Source: Prevotellamassilia timonensis (GTDB lineage: Bacteria; Bacteroidota; Bacteroidia; Bacteroidales; Bacteroidaceae). From it: DNA of 64,000 nt. The notes beneath the pieces were generated by a model. The model was not told the DNA's origin and made no database searches. It saw only the letters and a list, made by a program, of their open reading frames with translations. Made by a program: the position numbers and the translations under genes. The DNA is taken from positions 62,001-126,000 of the forward strand of contig NZ_JADYUH010000002.1 in the NCBI RefSeq assembly GCF_021531665.1, read 5' to 3'. The first letter of the stretch is position 1. The number at the start of each line of letters is the position of its first letter. Shown here one piece after another: positions 51,066 to 57,984 of this stretch.

Positions 51066-52229
51066 TCAATAGACTTCCACGCAGTCGGCGAGGCGTTTTG
51101 CTTTTTCGCGCACGGCTTCCAAATCGTCGCCGAGGGGTGCGTTGCAAACGACCACGCCCATTCTTCGGTTCAAACGTGTGGTCGGTTTACCGAAGATTCG
51201 GATGTCGGCATCTTCCTCGCAGGTTTGTTCAATTCCTTTATAACGAGGCACTTCGTTGGAGGCGATGGGCGAGAGAATGACTGCGCTGGCACCGATTCTC
51301 AACTGTTTGATGCAAGGAATCGGCATTCCGAGTACGGCGCGCAGGTGGAGTTCAAACTCGTTGAAGTTTTGAGTTCCCGCCAGCGTGACCATGCCTGTGT
51401 CGTGGGGGCGGGGAGAAAGTTCGGAGAAATAGACACCATTTTCGTGGCTTAGGAAAAATTCAACGCCCCAAAGTCCCGCGCCGGTCAGTGCTTCGGTCAC
51501 CGCAGCCGCCATGCGCTGAGCTTCAGCGAGATGCTCCTCGGAAATGTGTGCGGGCTGAAAACTTTCGCGATAGTCTCCGCCTTTTTGCACGTGACCAATC
51601 GGCGAACAGAAAAGCGTGGGTCCATTTTTCTGCGTCACGGTCAGGAGGGTGATTTCGCTGTCAAAGCGAATGAACTCCTCAATGATGACTTCCGCGATGT
51701 CGCCGCGGCTTCCTCCCATCGCATATTCCCAAGCGTGCGGAAGGTCTTCCGGACTTTTCACCAGACTTTGTCCTTTTCCCGAGGAAGACATGAGTGGTTT
51801 CACGACGCAGGGGAAGCCAATTTCGCGAGAATGTGCTTCCAACTCTTCAAAACTTTTGGCATAGAAATATTTTGCGGTTTTCAGTCCTAAGTCTTTGGCA
51901 GCCAGGTCTCTGATGGCTTTTCTGTTCATCGTGAAATTGACGGCTCTTGCGGAAGGAGTCACCTGAATCCCCTGTTTTTCGTAGTCATAGAGTCGTTCGG
52001 TTCTGATGGCTTCGATTTCAGGCACGATGATGTCCGGCTGATGTTTCTTCACGGCTTCATCAAGGGCTTCTCCGTCAAGCATGGAGAAGACTTCGCGTTC
52101 ATCAGCGACCTGCATGGCAGGCGCGTTGTTGTAGGAGTCGCAAGCAATGACTTGTTGGCCTAAGCGTTGGGCGGCGATGGTGAATTCTTTTCCAAGTTCG
52201 CCGGAGCCGAGAAGCAAGATTTTTTTCAT
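51066..52229 (-). CDS. purT: formate-dependent GAR transformylase 2
   Basis: A 387-residue ATP-grasp enzyme. Its N-terminal Rossmann-like part is [26 protein letters not shown]-grasp features are [35 protein letters not shown] and [26 protein letters not shown]. It uses formate and ATP to formylate glycinamide ribonucleotide in purine synthesis. ATG 52227-52229 is the family start; the longer frame lacks resemblance. R1 copy 7 with the nested R2 lies upstream. Confidence 0.94.
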   Translation of the reverse strand: MKKILLLGSGELGKEFTIAAQRLGQQVIACDSYNNAPAMQVADEREVFSMLDGEALDEAVKKHQPDIIVPEIEAIRTERLYDYEKQGIQVTPSARAVNFTMNRKAIRDLAAKDLGLKTAKYFYAKSFEELEAHSREIGFPCVVKPLMSSSGKGQSLVKSPEDLPHAWEYAMGGSRGDIAEVIIEEFIRFDSEITLLTVTQKNGPTLFCSPIGHVQKGGDYRESFQPAHISEEHLAEAQRMAAAVTEALTGAGLWGVEFFLSHENGVYFSELSPRPHDTGMVTLAGTQNFNEFELHLRAVLGMPIPCIKQLRIGASAVILSPIASNEVPRYKGIEQTCEEDADIRIFGKPTTRLNRRMGVVVCNAPLGDDLEAVREKAKRLADCVEVY

Positions 52230-52359
52230 GATTCTTTGGTTGTGAGGAGGTTTTAGGGGGTGTGCGAATGGAGTTTCGATGCGGAGCATCGCACAACCCA
52301 GTGCAAAGTTACGGTTTTTTGAAGCATTTTTTTGCCTCTTCCGTTTCTTTTCTTGTTTT

Positions 52360-52716
52360 AGTAATCCTCAAAAAATAACCTGCATCATCTTTGAAAATCT
52401 TTTCGGTCCATATTTCTTCCCTCGTCAGTCACATAGCTACGACTATGCTCCTTCTTCGGGTGAAAATCTGACCTCGAAAATGTCATTCAAATCTGACGCA
52501 ACTTATTATTGGGGTGTTCTATAAATTAGGGGATAAGGAACGTTCAAAAGAAAGTGCTTACGTTTTGGTTGCTTTTTGTTTCTTAGCGCGCCCTTTTGTA
52601 AGTTTCGTCAGTCACATAGCCCGCTATGCTCCTTCCTTAACTGACAAAAGTTCATCTCTAAGAAATCAAAAATCAACTCAACCTAATTTTTAGAACACCC
52701 CTATTTTCATATTACT
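52360..52716. repeat. R1 dispersed repeat, copy 7, interrupted by R2
   Basis: Left part 52360-52510 (151 bp) and right part 52706-52716 (11 bp) add up to exactly 162 bp, the length of uninterrupted copies. The central hairpin is the CTACGACTATG variant. Confidence 0.93.
52511..52701. mobile_element. full-length R2 MITE-like element (copy e)
   Basis: A 191-bp element beginning GGGGTGTTCTATAAATTAGG and ending CCTAATTTTTAGAACACCCC. It is flanked by TATT on both sides (52507-52510 and 52702-52705). Removing the element and one TATT restores a normal R1 copy. It encodes no protein, so it must have been moved by a transposase elsewhere. Near its middle (52603-52645) it carries a core like the centre of R1: CAGTCACATAGCCCGCTATG then CTCCTTCC. 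Confidence 0.93.
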
Positions 52717-52718
52717 TA

Positions 52719-52762
52719 GGGGCTTGTTCTATAAATTACGGAACAAGGAGTGTTCAGAAGAA
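52719..52762. repeat. R2 element, left-end fragment f
   Basis: GGGGCTTGTTCTATAAATTACGG followed by AACAAGGAGTGTTCAGAAG matches the left end of R2 with a few changes. It starts two bases after the interrupted R1 copy. Confidence 0.75.
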
Positions 52763-52764
52763 AG

Positions 52765-52824
52765 AAAACCACAAACGAGATTCCGAAGCCGGGACGTGGC
52801 GGGCGGAATCTCGTTTGTGGTTTT
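52765..52824 (-). terminator. long-stem terminator of the ECF sigma unit
   Basis: Perfect 21-bp arms (52765-52785 and 52804-52824) around an 18-bp loop; each arm ends in AAAA or TTTT. It would end minus-strand transcripts from the sigma gene and its small partner. The same design is seen at 38611. Confidence 0.8.
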
Positions 52825-52879
52825 GGGCGTTCAGTGTGAAGCGTTGTAAGGCGAGTGGAGATTTTTAGAGGAGAGGAGT

Positions 52880-53035
52880 TCAGCATCTTGCTTCCGGAGC
52901 CAGTGCCAACGCTCTCGCCAGTTTTCTCGCTTCAAACTCATTGTTTTCGGCGGGGGAGTAGAGCCGCGCGAAGATTTTCAAGAAGTTCAGACTTTCTTTG
53001 CGGGGTTGAAAGTTCTTGGGAGTAGAATGATTCAT
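52880..53035 (-). CDS. small protein downstream of the ECF sigma gene, 51 residues
   Basis: ATG 53033-53035 to TGA 52880-52882. The product reads MNHSTPKNFQPRKESLNFLK, then IFARLYSPAENNEFEARKLA and a short tail ending in EARC. The pattern pro-Lys/Arg-Lys-x-Ser/Thr-x-x-Phe-Leu-x-x-Phe-Ala-Arg-x-Tyr is one I associate with short hypothetical proteins encoded near ECF sigma genes in Bacteroidales. It starts 110 bp after the sigma stop and precedes a strong terminator, so it likely shares the transcript. Its basic, helical nature would allow contact with sigma factor or polymerase; that is speculation. Confidence 0.6.
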   Translation of the reverse strand: MNHSTPKNFQPRKESLNFLKIFARLYSPAENNEFEARKLARALALAPEARC

Positions 53036-53145
53036 AGGCAACGTTGAAGTGATTACACTTATATAAACGTCGCTATGTGCGGTTTAGTGTATTGGCGTCC
53101 CAAATTTTCTTTTCGTCCCGCTGTTTTGTGTGACGAGCGTGCGCT

Positions 53146-53739
53146 TCACTCGAAATCGAGTGAAATCCGATGTTCTTTTGCCAGTCGGCGCATGTTGAGA
53201 ATGGCGTAGCGCATTCTGCCGAGCGCGGTGTTGATGCTGACGCCCGTGATGTCGGATATCTCTTTGAAACTCAGTTCCTGATAGTATCTCATATAGACCA
53301 CCTCTCTCTGATTGTCCGGCAAATGGTCCATGATTCGGCGCACGTCGTTGAGCACTTGCTCGTTGACGATTTCGCTCTCTCTGTGCGTGTCGAGCAGGAT
53401 GGAGGTTTCTTGCCAGGCGTGTTCTGCGTCTTCTTCGTAGATGAGGTTTTCGTTTTTCTCAAAGCGGAACTGGTCAATCAGCATGTTGTGAGCGATGCGT
53501 GTGAGCCAGGCGTAGAAACGTCCCGTCTCTTTGTAGCGTCCCTGTCTCAAGGAAACGATGACCTTGACGAAAGTCTCTTGAAAGATGTCGTCAGCCACGT
53601 CGTTGTTACGAACAATATAGAGGATGTAGTTGTAGAGTTTCTCTTGATAACGTTGAAGCAATTCGTCAAAGGCTTCATTGTTTCCAGACATAAATAAAGC
53701 GACCAATTCTTCATCGGTGCGCAAATTCAATGTTTCCAT
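53146..53739 (-). CDS. ECF-type RNA polymerase sigma factor
   Basis: A 197-residue sigma factor with regions 2 (NEAFDELLQRYQEKLYNYILY, DIFQETFVKVIVSLRQGRYKE, RFYAWLTRIAHNMLIDQFR) and 4 (ENQREVVYMRYYQELSFKEISDITGVSINTALGRMRYA in part). It lacks region 3, as ECF factors do. No anti-sigma factor of the FecR type follows, which is unusual for Bacteroidota ECF genes tied to SusC loci; instead a 51-residue gene follows. The promoter at 53899 is 160 bp upstream. Confidence 0.9.
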   Translation of the reverse strand: METLNLRTDEELVALFMSGNNEAFDELLQRYQEKLYNYILYIVRNNDVADDIFQETFVKVIVSLRQGRYKETGRFYAWLTRIAHNMLIDQFRFEKNENLIYEEDAEHAWQETSILLDTHRESEIVNEQVLNDVRRIMDHLPDNQREVVYMRYYQELSFKEISDITGVSINTALGRMRYAILNMRRLAKEHRISLDFE

Positions 53740-53898
53740 TACTCTTGATTTGTGGTTAATGAAGGGAGTAATGTCTGTCGATAGGCGTCTGGTTTTGAGG
53801 GTTTAAGTTAGAAAATGAAGCAGTCGGCGGCTGCGTTCGGGTTGCTTTTGCCTTTTGTCATCAAGATGAGAATTGGAGAAAACTTCTCCTTGACGAGG

Positions 53899-53929
53899 CA
53901 AAAGTAGAAAAAACATTTCACTTGCAAAA
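53899..53929 (-). promoter_or_regulatory. promoter of the ECF sigma gene
   Basis: Minus strand: TTTTG near 53925-53929, an 18-bp spacer, then TACTTTTG (53899-53906). The leader before ATG 53739 would be about 155 nt, long enough for control. Confidence 0.55.
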
Positions 53930-54091
53930 ATATTTCTCATTTTCTTTCGTTGTGTCCTCCCAAACACCTCATCAACTCATGCCCCGTTTTTCCTTTGCCG
54001 GGCTTCTTTTTCTCTTTTTCATCTCTTCAAGGTTTCAACTTGATTTTGTGTGCGTTGGCTCACGGAGGACGAAAGTTCCAAAAAGTTTGAT

Positions 54092-54099
54092 TACTTTTG
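54092..54099 (+). promoter_or_regulatory. -7 box of the radical SAM gene
   Basis: TACTTTTG followed by CAGCGC, as at 3172. ATG 54122 is 22 bp downstream. No -33 TTG at the right distance. Confidence 0.5.
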
Positions 54100-54121
54100 C
54101 AGCGCTTTTACGTTCAGAACG

Positions 54122-55066
54122 ATGCTTCCGTACACCTCCTATGCCTCCTTCCTTTCCCGTCATTTTGTCGGGAAGGTTCAGAAGATTCCGCTGGATCTCG
54201 GTCTTTCTTGTCCGGTGCGAGACGGCAGCATCAGCAGAAGTGGCTGTGCCTATTGCAACCGAAGCAGTTTCGTCCCCCGTTTTTCTTCCGCCCATGCCTC
54301 TGTGGCGGAACGGCTGGAGGAAGGGAAACGCTTCTTCGCCCGACGAAACAAGGGCGCGAGCGTGACCTATGTGGCTTATTTTCAGAACGGAAGTAATACC
54401 CACGGAGCGGTTGGCGAGATTCTCCCGCGTTTTCGGGAAGCACTTCAGGTCCCCGGTGTGCAAGGCGTGGTCGTAGCCACGCGCCCCGACTGTCTTGGTG
54501 AAGAGTGGCTCGACGCACTGACTCGGCTGGCGGAGGAAACCTTCTTGCTTGTCGAACTTGGCGTGGAATCAGTTTACGACCAGGTTCTGGGCAGAGCGGG
54601 GCGTGGACACAACGTGGAGTCTGCAAGAAACAGCGTCGAGTGCTTGAAAAGGCTTGGCATTCCGGTCTGTGCTCACCTCATTTTTGGACTTCCCGGCGAG
54701 CCGGCTGACGCCTATGCCTTCACAGCTCGGACCATGAATGATTGGGGAGTGGATGTGGTCAAACTTCATCAACTTCAGATTCTCAAAGGCTCCGTTTTTG
54801 CTTCAGACTACGCTGAATTTCCCGAGCAGTTCCCGTTGCTGACTCCCGAGACCTACGCCGAAGGCGTCGTTCGTTTCCTTGAAAACCTCTCGCCCCAGAT
54901 TGCCATTGAGCGTTTCGTTTCGCAGGCACCGCCGGGACAACTCCTCGCTCCCGTCTGGGGTATCAAAAACGATGAGTTCCTCCACCGTCTTGTCGCCCTG
55001 ATGAACGACAGAAAGACCCGACAAGGAATTGCCGGTCAGACCACACCTCTAAGGGGGGTGTTCTAA
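54122..55066 (+). CDS. YhcC-type radical SAM protein
   Basis: A 314-residue member of the TIGR01212/YhcC group. The iron-sulfur Cys are C30, C42 and C45 in LDLGLSCPVRDGSISRSGCAYC; further features are ATRPDCLGEEWLDALTRLAE, LVELGVESVYDQVLGRAGRGH and AHLIFGLPGEP. The function of YhcC is unproven; tRNA modification and thiol-linked roles have been proposed for relatives. The start ATG follows the -7 box closely. The last three residues and stop codon (GGG GTG TTC TAA) are the first bases of an R2 element, so the original C-terminus has been replaced. Confidence 0.88.
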   Translation: MLPYTSYASFLSRHFVGKVQKIPLDLGLSCPVRDGSISRSGCAYCNRSSFVPRFSSAHASVAERLEEGKRFFARRNKGASVTYVAYFQNGSNTHGAVGEILPRFREALQVPGVQGVVVATRPDCLGEEWLDALTRLAEETFLLVELGVESVYDQVLGRAGRGHNVESARNSVECLKRLGIPVCAHLIFGLPGEPADAYAFTARTMNDWGVDVVKLHQLQILKGSVFASDYAEFPEQFPLLTPETYAEGVVRFLENLSPQIAIERFVSQAPPGQLLAPVWGIKNDEFLHRLVALMNDRKTRQGIAGQTTPLRGVF

Positions 55067-55134
55067 AAAATAGGTTGAAAACGTAAGCACTTTCTTTTGA
55101 ACATTCCTTATCCCGTAATTTATAGAACATCCCC
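55055..55134. repeat. R2 MITE-like element, short copy g
   Basis: An 80-bp element with ends GGGGTGTTCTAAAAAATAGG and CCCGTAATTTATAGAACATCCCC. Inside it keeps AACGTAAGCACTTTCTTTTG, the inverted left interior of the full element. Flanks AAGG and TTAA show no clear target duplication. It supplies the stop codon of the radical SAM gene. Confidence 0.88.
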
Positions 55135-55171
55135 TTAAATATTTAGCACTCGCAAAACGTTTGTCGAATCA

Positions 55172-56272
55172 ATGAAAAAGACTCATTGCTTTCACATATT
55201 CTTGCCCCGCAAGCAGGGCAGTTTTCTCTCTCAGTGCGACGACCTTCTTCTTCAGTTTGAGAATTTGATGAAGGAGGACGCCAGCACGCTCAAAAGACTG
55301 CTTCAGGCTCGGTTCTATTTGTCTGACGCTTCCAACCAAAAGGCGGCGTTGGATTCCCATCGGCTCTTTGAACTGTTGAATCAGAGCGGAGTGGCGAGCA
55401 TGGTGGAACAGCCGCCTCTCCATCCCGGTGTCAAAATCGCTCTTCTGCTCTGGTTGTTGCCCGAACCCGCCGAGAGTCGCGAAGTCCTCGCACAGCCCGA
55501 GGGACAAAGTGTGAAGATTGAAGCAGAGGGCTTGACCTATCTTGTTCAAAGCGTGCGCCCGACCGCTGCATCCAGTGAGGACGCCTCTGCGCAACTGCAA
55601 ATGAAGCAGGCGTTTCGCGCAGCCATTGACACGCTCGAGGCTTCGGGCATGAATCTCAGAGACCACTGCCATCGCACTTGGATTTATGTGCGCGATGTGG
55701 ACCGAAACTATGCCGGCGTTGTGACGGCTCGCAACGAAGTTTTCGCGCAGCAAGGCTTGACCCCTGCCACCCACTTCATTGCTTCCACCGGCATCGGCGG
55801 TGCCACTGAAAATTCCGGCACCCTTGTCGCCGCAGATTTCTTTTCGGTGAAAGGGCTGAAGCGAGAGCAGGTGAAATATATGCATGCGCTTGACTTCCTG
55901 AACCCCACGCATGAGTATGGTGTTGCATTCGAGCGCGGCACGTGTCTTGAGCTTCCCTCCGGCAGTCTTTTCCTTGTTTCCGGCACTGCGAGCATTGACA
56001 AGGTCGGTCAGTGTGTGCATCGCGGCGATGTGGTCACCCAGACCGGACGTCTTTTCCTCAACATTGAGAAACTTCTGGATTCCACGGGTGCCACGCTGAA
56101 GGATGTGAAGTATTTGATTGTCTATCTTCGCGACGTCGCTGACTATCCTCAAGTGCAGCAATATCTTCGTCTTCGCTTCCCCGGTCTTCCATTCCTTGTC
56201 ACCGAAGCGCGCGTCTGCCGTCCCGAGTGGCTGATTGAAGTGGAATGTATGGCTTTCCGGGCGCATGACTGA
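55172..56272 (+). CDS. RidA/YjgF-family protein with N-terminal extension
   Basis: A 366-residue protein. Residues ~230-360 are a Rid (YjgF/YER057c/UK114) domain (YGVAFERGTCLELPSGSLFLVSGTASID in part, VYLRDVADYPQVQQYLRLRF). The preceding part (~130-225) looks like a divergent second copy or a chorismatase-like half (RDHCHRTWIYVRDVDRNYAGVVTARNEVF). Canonical RidA is ~125 residues and deaminates reactive imines; the longer two-part form resembles FkbO/Hyg5-type chorismatases and uncharacterised Rid relatives. The catalytic Arg region of RidA (near EARVCRPEWLIEVECMA) is kept in part. The N-terminal 120 residues are not recognised. It follows the radical SAM gene after the R2 element. Confidence 0.78.
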   Translation: MKKTHCFHIFLPRKQGSFLSQCDDLLLQFENLMKEDASTLKRLLQARFYLSDASNQKAALDSHRLFELLNQSGVASMVEQPPLHPGVKIALLLWLLPEPAESREVLAQPEGQSVKIEAEGLTYLVQSVRPTAASSEDASAQLQMKQAFRAAIDTLEASGMNLRDHCHRTWIYVRDVDRNYAGVVTARNEVFAQQGLTPATHFIASTGIGGATENSGTLVAADFFSVKGLKREQVKYMHALDFLNPTHEYGVAFERGTCLELPSGSLFLVSGTASIDKVGQCVHRGDVVTQTGRLFLNIEKLLDSTGATLKDVKYLIVYLRDVADYPQVQQYLRLRFPGLPFLVTEARVCRPEWLIEVECMAFRAHD

Positions 56273-56390
56273 GTTCTGAAAGCCAGACTGTCCGGAATCC
56301 TTTTGGAAAAGATCAACCGAGTTTTGACGTTTCTCGCTCTTCTCACGCGGTGTCAGCCCACGGATTAGGCTGTTCGTTCGGGAGAAGTTT

Positions 56391-56722
56391 TTCCACACCT
56401 AAGGCGCTTTTTCGGTTTTAACACTTCTTGCTTTTGGCGACGAAAAGTATTATATTTGTACAGAGATATGGGAGGAGCCTCGGCTCCCCCCTTTTTTCGT
56501 CACTTTCCCTTTAAAATAGGGGATTTAGAAGCGCATCCGGTTAAAATTTGCCTTCCTCTAATTTTTCTTTGCCTTCCCCTAATTAAAATTTGAGGAAGGC
56601 AAAGCAAAACTGCGCGCCGAGTAGGCAAAATTGGGAGGCGGAAAGTGTTCCCGGAAGTTAAAAATGTTAATGTCCAATCGCTGAAAAATGGCTCAAAATT
56701 GTTGCCTTTTCATGAGCGCGGA
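56391..56722 (+). repeat. R3 promoter-terminator repeat, copy C
   Basis: Inverted relative to copies A and B. Plus strand: TTG (56428-56430), 20-bp spacer, TATATTTG (56451-56458), hairpin GGGAGGAGCC-TC-GGCTCCCCCC (56470-56491) and T6 (56492-56497). One stem pair is A-C here. The remainder ends with the shared TTCATGAGCGCGG. Confidence 0.88.
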
Positions 56723-57039
56723 GGGGACGGTGGTGGCGGCTGGCTTGGAAGAAAATGTGTTTGCGGCGACGATTCTGTGGATGCCTCGGATGGGAATGAC
56801 CGGTCGTTTGCAACCGAGGCTCAGTCTTCAGAGTGGCGTTCACACGACAAACTCTACACGCTGACCGGTTTTTGGGAAGAGGAGGAAGTCTTTGGATGGG
56901 AGAGAAAAGTCTATAGATGGGAAGGTTCAATCATCACTCAGATTTCATCGTTGGGTTTGTGCAGTGAATAGGTCCGGTCGTATTTCAAACCCTGCATTTT
57001 CCCCTTTTTACTCCCGGGCGGGCGGTGAATTTTTTCCCG

Positions 57040-57215
57040 CCGCCATGTAGGATTTGTGTATTGTTTATGTAGGCTTTGTGTAGGGTTTGAAACGTAAATC
57101 CTACACACCGTAATGCGCGGATAATCAGCGGAATGTATGGTTAAATGTAGGGTTTTGTGTAGAGTTTACATGTTTTTTTGTTCCCTTGTATATATGTATA
57201 GTGTAGAGTCTGAAA
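57040..57215. repeat. R4 segment with TGTAGGGTTT words, copy 3
   Basis: TGTAGGATTTGTG, TGTAGGCTTTGTG, TGTAGGGTTTG, TGTAGGGTTTTGTG and GTGTAGAGTTTAC recur in one strand. The reverse complement of 57141-57215 is similar to 24925-24999. Confidence 0.75.
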
Positions 57216-57311
57216 ACAGCTTAGGTTGAACCATAACCCCTCTTTGGGGAGAGCGCAGTTGGGTTGGGGTGGGGCGAGTGAGATTTATGTTTTCTAAACT
57301 TTGATTCCGGG

Positions 57312-57487
57312 CAGGCGGAGACAGTCATCAAGTTTGGTGGAGACAGACGTTAGGTCAGGCGGTGGCAGTCATCAAGTTTTGCGGATGCACGCGTTAGGTC
57401 ATGCGGAGACAGACATCAAGTTTTGCGGATGCACGCGTTAGGTCAGGCGGAGGCAGTCATCAAGTTTTGCGGAGGCAAGCGTTAAGT
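57312..57487. repeat. 44-bp tandem array (4 units, 22-bp half-units)
   Basis: Units start at 57312, 57356, 57400 and 57444, exactly 44 bp apart. Each consists of two diverged 22-bp halves: CAGGCGGAGGCAGTCATCAA-GT and TTTGCGGATGCACGCGTTAG-GT. A degenerate unit follows at 57488. There are no unique spacers, so it is not a CRISPR array. Confidence 0.93.
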
Positions 57488-57580
57488 TTGACGGAGCAGG
57501 ACTATGGTTTTCTGCATCATTCGTAGGTTTGATTCAGTTTTCCTTTTTGATTGTTGTCTCTTCTTTGGGCGTTGTTCCCT

Positions 57581-57663
57581 CTTGTGTTTTCGTTTCGTCC
57601 TCTTGTATTTTTGTTACATCCCCTTGTATTCTTGTTTCGTCCCCTTGTGTTTTTGTGTTTGCG
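57581..57663. repeat. 21-bp tandem array (4 units)
   Basis: Units start at 57581, 57602, 57623 and 57644 with core CTTGTATTTTTGTTTCGTCC plus C. The sequence shares CTTGTTTC words with the array at 50928 but is otherwise different. Confidence 0.9.
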
Positions 57664-57888
57664 AACCTCCTATGGTTTAGTTTTGTCGTGTTCATAGTTG
57701 AAATCTGTCTTCTCCCTATTTTTTTGTTTGTTTTTTTGGCAATAAGTTAAAGTTCGGTACGTTGAATGATACAAAGCGTAAGTAAAACCTTTCTTGCGTT
57801 TGACTGGCGTCTTTGGAGCGAGTCTTAATAATACTTAATTTTTGGAAAGAACTCCTTGTTCTGCTATTCTGTCCAATTAAAAAACGAT

Positions 57889-57896
57889 TAAATTTG
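57889..57896 (+). promoter_or_regulatory. -7 box of the fasciclin/SusC unit
   Basis: TAAATTTG followed by CAAGC, 88 bp before ATG 57985. The -33 region has TTC at about 19 bp, not a clean TTG. Confidence 0.45.
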
Positions 57897-57984
57897 CAAG
57901 CAGTACTTATCATGTAGTGCCCTTAAACGAAAATTCTTTTCACAATTCGTTGAATACAAATTGAATAAAATATCTAATACTTTT

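Larger units (their letters stand above)
52230..52879. other. gap with nested mobile repeats
   Basis: The 650-bp region holds R1 copy 7 interrupted by a full-length R2, a second R2 end (52719-52762) and the long hairpin at 52765. No gene or transposase is found. Confidence 0.8.
53740..54121. other. divergent promoter region
   Basis: The 382-bp gap between the divergent sigma and radical SAM genes contains two promoters (53899 and 54092) and no gene. The part 53910-54080 is T-rich without recognised elements. Confidence 0.6.
56273..57984. other. repeat island 4 (no gene)
   Basis: The 1.7-kb gap contains R3 copy C (56391-56722), a spacer with a repeat-derived open frame (56645-56971), R4-like words (57040-57215), a 44-bp tandem array (57312-57487), a 21-bp array (57581-57660) and the promoter of the fasciclin-type gene. 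The 73-residue frame at 57529 translates the 21-bp array. Confidence 0.78.

Noticed and set aside
57312-57487. 44-bp tandem units looked at first like a CRISPR array
   Set aside because: Units are contiguous with no unique spacers, and no cas gene is present. It is an ordinary tandem repeat with 22-bp halves.
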